Source of the DNA: Aldehydirespirator sp963662645
GTDB lineage: Bacteria > Actinomycetota > Acidimicrobiia > Acidimicrobiales > Aldehydirespiratoraceae
Assembly (NCBI GenBank): GCA_963662645.2
Contig: OY759762.1
Coordinates: forward strand, 2,108,001-2,172,000
Length of the DNA: 64,000 nucleotides
Reading direction: 5' to 3'
Below, in pieces: positions 9,069 to 16,637 of the stretch. The first letter of the stretch is position 1, and each line of letters opens with the position of its first letter. The translations under genes and the position numbers were made by a program. The notes beneath the pieces were generated by a model that saw nothing but the letters and a program-made list of their open reading frames with translations, had not been told where the DNA came from and searched no databases.

Positions 9069-9560
9069 TCAGCCCAGGACCTGCTCCACCGAGAACTCGA
9101 CGTTGTTGCCGTCGGGATCCTTGATCAGGCAGATGTAGCCCACATCGGGGTTGCGGTACATCGGCCCGAGCACGAGGCAGCCGTCCTCGGCGGCCAGGCG
9201 GGCGACCTCGTCCACCTCGTCGCGGGTGTCCAGCGAGATGCCGAGGTGGGCTATGGAGGTGAGGAAGCCGTACGCCTCGACAATGTCGCCGGTGATTTGC
9301 TTGGGCAGCGCGCCCTCCATCAGCACGATCACGAAGCGGGCCGCCCCGGGCGTGGTGATGTCGCGTTCGTTGGCCAGCCACGCGGTTCGCATCTTGGTCT
9401 CGTTGTCGAACCGCTCCGAGATCTTCACGAGGGTGGTGAACTTCTCGTAGAAGGCGAGCGTGTCGTTGAGGCTGCGCACCGGCAGCGCGATGTGGGTCAG
9501 CAACGACGGCGGCGGCTTGTCCGCAGGCGCTGTGGCGGGCAACGAAGCGGTCTCGGTCAT
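9069..9560 (-). CDS. VOC family protein
   Basis: A 163-residue VOC protein. The start at 9560 (MTETASLP) is chosen because AGGGGG precedes it; a longer upstream frame runs into the dispersed repeat. Visible features are THIALPVRSLNDTLAFYEKF near residue 20 and the closing GYICLIKDPDGNNVEFSVEQ. Its last third resembles the protein at 39902 (both have GYICxIxDPDGNxxE). Its stop codon directly abuts the stop of the convergent VOC gene at 9066-9068. Substrate unknown. Confidence 0.83.
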   Translation of the reverse strand: MTETASLPATAPADKPPPSLLTHIALPVRSLNDTLAFYEKFTTLVKISERFDNETKMRTAWLANERDITTPGAARFVIVLMEGALPKQITGDIVEAYGFLTSIAHLGISLDTRDEVDEVARLAAEDGCLVLGPMYRNPDVGYICLIKDPDGNNVEFSVEQVLG

Positions 9561-9593
9561 GGCAACCCCCTGTCGCGGCGACACTACCGGCCC

Positions 9594-9691
9594 AGAGGCC
9601 GAGCGGATAACCGGCAATCCGCCCGGAATTCACGACGCGCTCAGCGAGGCCGTTGCCCGAGCGGTCCGTGAGCGCAGCGGACAAGAGCGGG
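9594..9691 (+). repeat. dispersed intergenic repeat, copy D (diverged)
   Basis: Begins with AGAGGCCGAGCGGATA and ends with the core GCCCGAGCGGTCCGTGAGCG, then CAGCGGACAAGAGCGGGGA. It differs from the other copies at a few core positions. Confidence 0.8.
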
Positions 9692-9790
9692 GAAAGACCA
9701 CCCCACGGGGAGCTCGCCGGGCGGATTTGGTCCGGCTCGCTCGTTGGGCATACGGTCCGGCCACCGGTTCGACAGTTCAGGAGGAATCCA

Positions 9791-10159
9791 ATGTCAGCAC
9801 CTAATCTGGGCAGCATTCTGGTGGGATCGTCGCAGGTCGACGCCATGAAGGACTGGTACCGAGCGTGTTTCTCACCCGAGGAGAACGAGATGGGCGCCTT
9901 CGTCTTCGGCGGGGTCCAACTCTTCATCGAGGAGCACAGCGAGGTGTCGGGACCCAACGAGGACGGGCACCGGATCATCCTCAATCTCGACGTGGGCGAC
10001 TGCCGCGGGCTGGAGGCGCACCTCCAGGGGCAGGGAGCGACCTGGGTACGCGAAGTTGAGCAGATGCCTTTCGGGCTGATCGGCACTGTCGCCGATCCCG
10101 ACGGCAACATGCTCCAGATCATCGAGTGGGGCGCCACCCCCGACGAGGGCCACGGCTGA
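9791..10159 (+). CDS. VOC family protein
   Basis: A 122-residue VOC protein starting at ATG 9791 after GGAGGAATCC, a good ribosome site. It shows a mainly single-unit fold: SILVGSSQVDAMKDWYRACF, FGGVQLFIEEHSEV, HRIILNLDVGDCRGLEAHLQ and the closing VADPDGNMLQIIEWG. It stands just upstream of an MDR oxidoreductase in the same direction and could be co-transcribed. Reaction unknown. Confidence 0.83.
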   Translation: MSAPNLGSILVGSSQVDAMKDWYRACFSPEENEMGAFVFGGVQLFIEEHSEVSGPNEDGHRIILNLDVGDCRGLEAHLQGQGATWVREVEQMPFGLIGTVADPDGNMLQIIEWGATPDEGHG

Positions 10160-10219
10160 TGCGCCGCTGACGGCAGCGCTCGCCTCGCGGAGGCTGCCTC
10201 GCCGAGACTCGATACACCC

Positions 10220-10316
10220 ATGAAGGCGATGCTGTACCACGCGGGCCGGAGTCGTTCCGTCTTCGGCCAGGGCCGTGCCAGCCCGACAGACCGATGAAGG
10301 CGATGCTGTACCACGC
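10220..10316 (+). repeat. 23-bp direct duplication of the start of the following oxidoreductase gene
   Basis: The first 23 bases of the gene at 10294 also occur at 10220-10242, 74 bp upstream. From the upstream ATG a 25-codon frame runs to a TGA at 10295-10297 that overlaps the true ATG as ATGA. It may be a duplication scar or a coupled leader peptide. Confidence 0.75.
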
Positions 10317-11340
10317 CTCGGGCGGCCCCGAGGTGCTGGAGTACACCGACGTTGACGATCCGGTGCCCGGCGACGGCGATGTGGTGGTGGATGTCGCGGC
10401 GACCGCGCTCAACCGACTCGACCTGCTCCAGCGCAACGGCTGGTACCACATGCCGGGGTTCACGTTCCCCCACATCGCCGGCATGGACATCGCGGGGGTG
10501 GTGTCCGAGGTGGGTGCCGCGGTCACCGAGTGGCGGCCCGGCGACCGGGTGGTGGCTGACCCGTCTATGGCCGGTGTGCCCGAGAACTCCAAGCTGGCTG
10601 GCATGGGCGACCTGTACGGCGAGCTCGGCATCCTGGGCGGCACCCTCGACGGAGGCTACGCCGACAAATGCCTGGTGCCGGCGTCGCACTGCTACCGGGT
10701 GCCCGAGCACGTGTCGCTGGAGCAGGCGGCCACGTTCCCGACGGTGTGGCTCACCGCCGGCCATGCGCTCTTCTGCACGGGCGGCCTCTCCGAGGGTGAG
10801 ACGGTGATGATCCACGCGGCCGGATCGGGGGTGTCGGTGGCCGGGATCCAGTTGGCCAAGCACGCCGGCGCCACCGTGCTGGCCACCGCCGGGACCGACG
10901 CCAAGTGCGAGCGGGCTGTTGAGATCGGCGCCGACCACGTGCTCAACAACCGCACCGGCGATGTGACCGGATGGGCGATGGAGGTGACCGGCGGCCGGGG
11001 GGTGGACATGGTGTTCGACCATGTGGGCACCGCGCTGTTCACCCAGTCGCTGTTCTCGATGGCGATCGGGGGCCGGCTGGTCAACTGCGGCAACGCCTCG
11101 GGCGACACCGCCACCATCGGGTCGCTGGGCCACCTGTTCCACAACGGCCTGCGGATCATGGGGTCCGACCCGTACCGCCCCGACGAGATGGGACCGCTGT
11201 GGGACACCTTCTGTCAGGGCGTCGGCTCGGGCGAGTTCACCGCCGTGATCGACTCGGAGTTCCCGTTGTCGGAGGCGGCCGCCGCCCAGCAGAAGATGCT
11301 GGAGAGCGACTTCTTCGGAAAGATCCTCCTCCGCCCCTAG
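10294..11340 (+). CDS. MDR-family NAD(P)-dependent oxidoreductase (quinone oxidoreductase-like)
   Basis: A 348-residue medium-chain dehydrogenase/reductase. It has the GroES-like N-terminal domain with AATALNRLDLLQRNGWY and HIAGMDIAGVVSEVG, and a Rossmann domain with MIHAAGSGVSVAGIQLAKHAGA near residue 170. The four-cysteine structural zinc site is absent, as in quinone-oxidoreductase and enoyl-reductase-like members. The substrate is unknown. A hairpin repeat lies 18 bp after the stop codon. Confidence 0.87.
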   Translation: MKAMLYHASGGPEVLEYTDVDDPVPGDGDVVVDVAATALNRLDLLQRNGWYHMPGFTFPHIAGMDIAGVVSEVGAAVTEWRPGDRVVADPSMAGVPENSKLAGMGDLYGELGILGGTLDGGYADKCLVPASHCYRVPEHVSLEQAATFPTVWLTAGHALFCTGGLSEGETVMIHAAGSGVSVAGIQLAKHAGATVLATAGTDAKCERAVEIGADHVLNNRTGDVTGWAMEVTGGRGVDMVFDHVGTALFTQSLFSMAIGGRLVNCGNASGDTATIGSLGHLFHNGLRIMGSDPYRPDEMGPLWDTFCQGVGSGEFTAVIDSEFPLSEAAAAQQKMLESDFFGKILLRP

Positions 11341-11357
11341 CATCGGCTCCCCGCCGG

Positions 11358-11407
11358 AATCTCGGGTTGGTTCTGTGTCCTAGGTCCACAGAATTCGCAC
11401 CAAGATT
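11358..11407 (+). repeat. hairpin repeat, copy 1
   Basis: Starts AATCTCGGGTTGGTTCTGTG and ends with the near-complement CACAGAATTCGCACCAAGATT (written here in two parts: CACAGAATTC, GCACCAAGATT), so it can fold into a long imperfect hairpin. It is closely similar to 46903-46952. It may act as a terminator or be a REP-type element. Confidence 0.7.
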
Positions 11408-11508
11408 TTCTGCGGGGTCGCGGACTCCCGGTGTCAGGCTCCCCCCGGCCGGCGTGGCCCCCACCTCGCCGATCGTGATGGCAGACAGGTAGGTTTGGGC
11501 GACACGAT

Positions 11509-11533
11509 GGCATATTCATGCTACAGTCATGCC
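11509..11533. promoter_or_regulatory. candidate operator of the mazEF-like operon
   Basis: An inverted repeat GGCAT-N15-ATGCC lies immediately before the antitoxin start at 11534. Antitoxins commonly bind such sites to repress their own operon; no experimental evidence is implied. Confidence 0.4.
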
Positions 11534-11770
11534 ATGACAAGGATCAGGATCAGTACTACAGTCAGTGACGATCTGTTGAGTCAGGCCCGGAACGCGCTTC
11601 CCGACCTCAACGACGCATCCCTGATGGACCGGGCGCTGGCCGCCCTCTGCGCCGAGCACCGAGCTGCTGAGATCGACCGCTCCTACCAGGTGTTTCATGA
11701 TGTCCCGCTCGACACCGAGGATGAGTGGGGCAACCTGGCGGAGTTCCTGGAAGCGGCCGGCTCGGCGTGA
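11534..11770 (+). CDS. antitoxin of a MazEF-type toxin-antitoxin pair
   Basis: A 78-residue protein beginning MTRIRISTTVSDDLLSQARN. The N-terminal segment fits a small ribbon-helix-helix-like DNA-binding region, followed by an acidic C-terminal tail (DVPLDTEDEWGNLAEFLEAA) suitable for covering a toxin. The start at 11534 is preferred because upstream codons overlap the likely promoter and operator. Its TGA overlaps the GTG of the toxin, so the two are translationally coupled. Family assignment rests mainly on the partner. Confidence 0.75.
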   Translation: MTRIRISTTVSDDLLSQARNALPDLNDASLMDRALAALCAEHRAAEIDRSYQVFHDVPLDTEDEWGNLAEFLEAAGSA

Positions 11771-12093
11771 GCGAACTGCCGCAGCGGGGCGAGATCTGGT
11801 GGTGCGAGGTCCCGGACAAGCATCGTCGCCCCGTGGTCGTTCTGTCCCGGAACGCCGCGATATCGGGCCTGCGGCGTGTGGTTGTGGCGCCGTGCAGCAC
11901 AGTTGACCGCGATCTCGTGACGGAGGTGCGCCTTGAACCAGATGACGACCCGGTGCGAAGCCCGTGCGTCGTGCAGATGGACTCCGTCTTCAATGTCTCG
12001 CTGGCCGGCCTCACCTCGCGCCTGGGTCGGCTGAGCGGCCTCAGGATGCAGCAAGTCTGCGCAGCCCTCGCCGTCGCGATGGACTGCCGCTGA
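11767..12093 (+). CDS. MazF/PemK-family toxin (endoribonuclease)
   Basis: A 108-residue protein with the MazF signatures: QRGEIWWCEVP at the N-terminus, RRPVVVLSRNAA near residue 20, RRVVVAPCSTVDRD, and the second conserved strand VVQMDSVFNVSLAGLTSRLGRLS. MazF toxins cut mRNA at short sequences and arrest growth until neutralised. It starts at GTG 11767 inside the antitoxin stop (GTGA overlap). The length is normal for the family and the pair looks intact. Confidence 0.88.
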   Translation: MSELPQRGEIWWCEVPDKHRRPVVVLSRNAAISGLRRVVVAPCSTVDRDLVTEVRLEPDDDPVRSPCVVQMDSVFNVSLAGLTSRLGRLSGLRMQQVCAALAVAMDCR

Positions 12094-12181
12094 CGAAGCC
12101 GCCCGTTCGGCCTCGAACTGTAGAACGGTGCCTGATTTAGCATTCCGCGGGTGGATGTTGTTCGGCGATTAGCAAACATGA

Positions 12182-13279
12182 GTGCCGATGTCTGTTTCTG
12201 ATCGGGATGCTCCTTATCCGGAGTTGAAGAAGTCGCACACGATGGCCCGTGTGGGGCGGCCGTTCACGGACTACAAGCCGCCCGCGGCTGCGCCGGTGTG
12301 GGCCGTGATCGAGGGGCTGGGCCGCTACCACGTACTGCTGGCCGCACTGGAGCTCGGAGTGTTCGAGGCTCTGTTCGAGGCTCCGGGCGCTGGCATGACG
12401 GCCGCGGGGCTAGCAGAGCGGCTGGAACTCCCGGAACGGCACTTGGAGGCGCTGCTGGACTCGGTGGTGGCGCTTGGCCTGCTCGACCGGGTGGTCGATC
12501 ACTTCAAGCTCAACGATGCCGCCCGCCGCTACCTGCTGATCGACGGGGCAGCCTCGATGGCCGGGCTGATCCCGGTTGCTCCCGGCCCCCACGAGAATTG
12601 GACCCGCCTGGCCGACACCGTGCGCTCGGGCCGGCCCGCCACCCCGATAGACGACGACCCGGCTGCCTTCCACGTGCCGCTGGTGGAGGGCACGTTCACC
12701 ACCGGGTGGCGCTGCGCCACCCGGGCCGACCTCCGGATGCGCTACAGCGCGCTGGCCGCGCCCCGCGTCCTCGACCTCGGCGCAGGCGGGGCGCCCTGGT
12801 CGATCGCCGTGCTGCAGGCCTGCGGCGACGGCCGGGCCACCGTTAACGACCTCGACGGCGTGATCGCCGTGGCCCGCCGCAAGACGGCCGAGCACGGCGT
12901 GGCCGACCGATGCGAGTTCCGGCCCGGCGACTTCCACACGATCCCGATAGAGGACGGCGCCTACGACATCGTGGTGCTCGGCCACGTTTGCCGCACGGAG
13001 GGACCGGACGGTGCCCGCCACCTGGTTGAGCGGGCCTACGCGGCCCTGCGTCCCGAGGGGCGGGTGGTGCTGGCCGACTACTTCATTGGCCCCAACCACA
13101 AGGCCAACCCCCACGCGGTGCTGATGGGCATGACCATGATGGCCAGCACCGTCAACGGCTTCGGCGTCACCACCGAGGCGGCCACCGGCTGGCTGCGAGA
13201 CGCCGGGTTCGAGGCCGTCCGCCTCATCGAGCCCATCGGCTTCCAATTCGCCTACGTGGCCTCCAAGCCCCGAGACTGA
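12182..13279 (+). CDS. SAM-dependent methyltransferase (O-methyltransferase-like, winged-helix N-terminus)
   Basis: 365 residues. The N-terminal part (about 40-130) has the dimerisation/winged-helix pattern of acetylserotonin-type O-methyltransferases (LAALELGVFEALFEAPG, AAGLAERLELPERHLEALLDSVVALGLL). The C-terminal part is a Rossmann methyltransferase, with the SAM-binding motif VLDLGAGGAPWSIAVLQ near residue 200 and YDIVVLGHVCR near residue 262. It transfers a methyl group to an unknown small acceptor. The start is uncertain: GTG 12182, ATG 12188 and ATG 12242 are all possible and no clear ribosome site decides. It is followed 31 bp later by an amidohydrolase. Confidence 0.82.
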   Translation: MPMSVSDRDAPYPELKKSHTMARVGRPFTDYKPPAAAPVWAVIEGLGRYHVLLAALELGVFEALFEAPGAGMTAAGLAERLELPERHLEALLDSVVALGLLDRVVDHFKLNDAARRYLLIDGAASMAGLIPVAPGPHENWTRLADTVRSGRPATPIDDDPAAFHVPLVEGTFTTGWRCATRADLRMRYSALAAPRVLDLGAGGAPWSIAVLQACGDGRATVNDLDGVIAVARRKTAEHGVADRCEFRPGDFHTIPIEDGAYDIVVLGHVCRTEGPDGARHLVERAYAALRPEGRVVLADYFIGPNHKANPHAVLMGMTMMASTVNGFGVTTEAATGWLRDAGFEAVRLIEPIGFQFAYVASKPRD

Positions 13280-13310
13280 GCCAGAGGGCCGCCAGCGGCA
13301 GGAGACGGAT

Positions 13311-14705
13311 ATGAGTGAGCGGGAGCGCATCGACACCCTGATCAAGGGGTGGTATGTAGTGACGATGAACCCGACGCGCGACATCATCCGCCATGGCGCA
13401 GTGGCGGTGCGGGGGAGCGAGATCGTGGCCGTGGGCAAGGCGTCGGACCTGGAGGCGGCCTACGACGCGGCCACCACGGTGGGCGGCGACCGGTTCGTGG
13501 TGACCCCCGGCCTGGTCAACACCCACATCCACATCACCGGCGAGCCCCTCACCCGGGGCTACGTCCCCGACGACACACCCTTCGAGGAGAACGTGTTCAT
13601 GTGGCTGTGCCCGCTCTACTCGGTGTACACGCCCACTGAAGAGCGGCTGTCGGCCCAGCTGGCCGCGGTGGAGATGCTCAAGTCGGGCACGACCGCGTTC
13701 CTGGAGGCGGGCACGATCCGCTTCACCGACGAGGTGATGGACGGCCTCGTCGAGGCCGGCATCCGGGGCCGCATCGGCAAGTGGGTGTGGGACCTGCCCC
13801 CCGAGCCCGACGTCTACCGCCAGGACACCGACACTGCCATCGCCAACATCAACGACACCATCGAACGCCATCACCGCACCGCGGGCGGGCGGCTGGAGGC
13901 GTGGTCGATGGTGGTGGGCCACACCACCTGCTCGGACCCGCTGTGGCGGGCCGCCCGAGAGGCCGCCGATCACCATGGCGTGGGGCTCAACTTCCACATG
14001 AGCCCGGCCAACCTCGATCCCGACGGGTTCATCGCCGAGTTCGGCCAGCGCCCCATGATCCATCTGGGCGAGCTGGGCGTGCTGGGCGCCGACACCGCCA
14101 TGACCCACTGCGTGCGGGTGGACGACAGCGAGATCGACGTGATGGCCGCAGCCGGCTGCTCGGTGGAGCACTGCCCCACCACTGCGCTCAAGGTCAGCTA
14201 CGGCGTCACCCAGGTGGGCAAGATCCCCGAGATGGTGATGCGGGGCATCAACGTCAGCATCGGCATCGACGGCAACAACGCCTCCAACTACGCCGACATG
14301 CACCGGGCCACCTACCTGGTGGCCGGACTGTTCAAGGACGCCCGGATGGACCCCCAGATGTTCCCGGCCGAGAAGGCCTACGAGATGGCCACCCTCGGCG
14401 GGGCCCGCACCATGCTCATGGAAGACGAGATCGGCTCGCTGGAGGCAGGCAAGAAGGCCGACGTGGTGCTGCACGACACCGACCGCCCGGAGTGGCGGCC
14501 CCTGCTCAACGTGATGAACCAACTGGTGTGGTCGGCCGACGGCCGGGGGGTGCACACCGTGTTCGTCGACGGCGCCAAGGTCGTGGACGCCGGCCGGATG
14601 ACCACCATCGACGAGGACACCTTCTACGCCCGCTGCCAGGCCGCCGGCGAGGCCATCACCGCCCGCTCCGGCCTGCCCGACAAGGCCAAGTTCCCGATGC
14701 TGTAG
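13311..14705 (+). CDS. amidohydrolase family protein, paralogue of the gene at 2737
   Basis: A 464-residue amidohydrolase-superfamily protein. Candidate metal ligands are H72 and H74 (NTHIHITGEP), H229 (NFHMSPANL), H266 (MTHCVRVDD) and D320 (GIDGNNASN). The layout matches the gene at 2737 throughout (GSLEAGKKADVVLHD near the end), so the two derive from one ancestor. A GGAG ribosome site lies 8 bp before the ATG. It may be co-transcribed with the methyltransferase upstream. The substrate is unknown; deaminase or hydrolase of an N-containing ring is the usual role for this group. Confidence 0.87.
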   Translation: MSERERIDTLIKGWYVVTMNPTRDIIRHGAVAVRGSEIVAVGKASDLEAAYDAATTVGGDRFVVTPGLVNTHIHITGEPLTRGYVPDDTPFEENVFMWLCPLYSVYTPTEERLSAQLAAVEMLKSGTTAFLEAGTIRFTDEVMDGLVEAGIRGRIGKWVWDLPPEPDVYRQDTDTAIANINDTIERHHRTAGGRLEAWSMVVGHTTCSDPLWRAAREAADHHGVGLNFHMSPANLDPDGFIAEFGQRPMIHLGELGVLGADTAMTHCVRVDDSEIDVMAAAGCSVEHCPTTALKVSYGVTQVGKIPEMVMRGINVSIGIDGNNASNYADMHRATYLVAGLFKDARMDPQMFPAEKAYEMATLGGARTMLMEDEIGSLEAGKKADVVLHDTDRPEWRPLLNVMNQLVWSADGRGVHTVFVDGAKVVDAGRMTTIDEDTFYARCQAAGEAITARSGLPDKAKFPML

Positions 14706-14730
14706 TCGGTCACGGCCGAGTCGTTCCAGA

Positions 14731-14776
14731 AATCTGGGCGGGTCTTGCACCTATGTGGCGGGTTTCTCCACAGATT
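14731..14776 (+). repeat. possible diverged hairpin repeat, copy 3
   Basis: Begins AATCTGGGCGGGTCTTGCAC and ends TCTCCACAGATT, 26 bp after a stop codon. The ends and position recall the hairpin repeats at 11358 and 46903, but the inner match is weak. Confidence 0.4.
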
Positions 14777-14804
14777 CGGCGTTGGGGGTACCTGGCGGCC
14801 GCCG

Positions 14805-16124
14805 CTAGAGGTCGGGAACGGCGAAGATGGCGCCGCCGAACAGCACCCAGGCCAGCAGCAGTGTCCAACCCACGTTGGCGACTTGCGCGACCACGAAGGC
14901 GACGGCGGGCCGGCCGCCCTCCATGGCCAACAGGTCGCGCAGCCGGGTCTCCAAGCCGATGCAGACGAAGGCCAGCGCGAACAGCCACGTCCTGAGACCC
15001 TTGAGCACGCTGCCAGTGGCGTCTACCAGCCCGTCGGTGAGCACGAAGGAGAACACCAGCGAGGTCGCCAGGAAGCCGAGCACGAACTTCGGGAAGCGCT
15101 CCCAGATCACTGAGGCCGATACCCCCGGCCGGTCGGCACCGTCATCATCGCTGGCGCCGCCGCGCACCGTCCACCAGACCGACAGCGCGAAGGCAGCCAC
15201 GCCGAGCAGGGCGTTCTGCGACAGCTTGACAATGGTCGCCGCGTTGGTGGCCGAGTCGCCGATGCTCTCGCCGGCCACCACCACCGCGCCGGTGGTGTCG
15301 ATGGTGCCGCCGATCCAGGCCCCGCCGACCACATCGGACAGCCCGAGCCAGTCCACGGCCAGAGGCATCAGGATCATCATCGGCGCGGCCACCACCAGCA
15401 CCAGCGATGTCACGTAGGAGAGCTTCTTGCGGTCCCCGGAGATGGCGCCGCAGGCCGCGATGGCGGCCGACACCCCGCAGATCGACACCGCGGTCGCCAT
15501 CATGGCCGAGAACTCCTCGTCGACCCGGAGCTTGCGGGCGATCCAGAAGCACAGGTACCAGATGACGGCGATGACCGCGGCCGCCTGCACCATGCCGTAC
15601 ATGCCGGCCTCCAGCACCCGGCCGAACAGGACGCTCGATCCCAGGATCACCAGCCCGGCCTTGATGTAGTACTCGGTCCGCATGGCGGTGCGGAGCCAGC
15701 CGGGAACGGTGAGCACGTTGGAGATGAACAATCCCAGCGCCAGCGAGGTAATGGCGTAGTTGACGCCGCGGTCGCTCAGAGCGGAGTCGCACGCAATAGC
15801 ACGCGCCGCCCAGGCCAGCGCGAACAGCACGGCAAAGCCCACCGCGAAGCCACGCACGGCACCATCCATCAGGCGGACTCCGACCGCGCACAGCACCAGC
15901 AGCGCCGCACCGACCCCGAGCGTGGTGGCCACGCTGCCGGGCCCGAACAGTCCGCTGAGGCCGTCGCTGCAGGACAGGCCGGCCGCCTCCGGCCGCACGC
16001 CGACCAGAACCAGCACGATCAGCACCGCGCCCAGCCACACCGAGACCCAGTCCTCGGAGCGCAGCAGGCTGCCGCTGCGTTCGACCTCCACCATGGGCGA
16101 CAAGCTATAGACGCCACGCGCCAT
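14805..16124 (-). CDS. YeiH-type (UPF0324) putative sulfate/anion exporter
   Basis: A 439-residue integral membrane protein with roughly ten to eleven hydrophobic helices. Family blocks include AMRTEYYIKAGLVILGSSVL, MMATAVSICGVSAAIAACGA, WIGGTIDTTGAVVVAGESIG and RFPKFVLGFLATSLVFSF. These are the conserved segments of the UPF0324/YeiH family, which is often linked with sulfonate use and proposed to export sulfate or sulfite; the substrate is not proven. The start could be 16124 or 16094 (MVEVERSG). No sulfonate pathway gene is adjacent. Confidence 0.87.
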   Translation of the reverse strand: MARGVYSLSPMVEVERSGSLLRSEDWVSVWLGAVLIVLVLVGVRPEAAGLSCSDGLSGLFGPGSVATTLGVGAALLVLCAVGVRLMDGAVRGFAVGFAVLFALAWAARAIACDSALSDRGVNYAITSLALGLFISNVLTVPGWLRTAMRTEYYIKAGLVILGSSVLFGRVLEAGMYGMVQAAAVIAVIWYLCFWIARKLRVDEEFSAMMATAVSICGVSAAIAACGAISGDRKKLSYVTSLVLVVAAPMMILMPLAVDWLGLSDVVGGAWIGGTIDTTGAVVVAGESIGDSATNAATIVKLSQNALLGVAAFALSVWWTVRGGASDDDGADRPGVSASVIWERFPKFVLGFLATSLVFSFVLTDGLVDATGSVLKGLRTWLFALAFVCIGLETRLRDLLAMEGGRPAVAFVVAQVANVGWTLLLAWVLFGGAIFAVPDL

Positions 16125-16602
16125 CGCAAGGCCAATCCTCCGAAGGCCGCTCGGCCGCCGGCTGCCCTAGAGGCCGAGCAGACCGGCGGCAGTTGAAGAG
16201 CGGTAGGGTCGGGCCATGGCCGAGTTCAGAGTCATCTTTGTCGCCAGCGACTACGACGCCACCGTGGGGTTCTTCACCGACGTGATGGGGTTGGAGGTGG
16301 AGCGGTCCTTCGGCGAGATCTTCAGAGGGACGATCCTGCTGGCCGCAGCCGGCCGCATCGAGGTCATCGAAGACGGTGCCGGATGGGACACGCCAGGAGT
16401 ATCGGGCGTATCGGTGTCATGGCAGATAGCCGACGCCGACGCCGAGCACGCCCGGCTGGTCTCAGCGGGCGCCACCATCCTGCGGCCGCCTGACCCGAGT
16501 TTGGCGGGTTGGCGGGGGTTTGGTGACAGCAGAAGGCCGCTGACGTGGGGTTTTGTGTCTCGAGGCAGCGCTTCGGCGGGGATTTGTAGGGGCGACATAT
16601 AG

Positions 16603-16631
16603 TTGACAAGCTGAGAACGTGGCAGTATTGT
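16603..16631 (+). promoter_or_regulatory. transposase promoter, apparently leaderless
   Basis: TTGACA (16603-16608), a 17-bp spacer and TATTGT (16626-16631). The GTG start of the transposase is 7 bp after the -10 box, so transcription would begin at or next to the start codon. Confidence 0.65.
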
Positions 16632-16637
16632 GCTGTT

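Noticed and set aside
8809..11343. 844-codon minus-strand open frame
   Set aside because: It runs antisense through several well-supported genes and has no recognisable domain except the VOC gene already listed in a different frame; typical of high-GC third-position bias.
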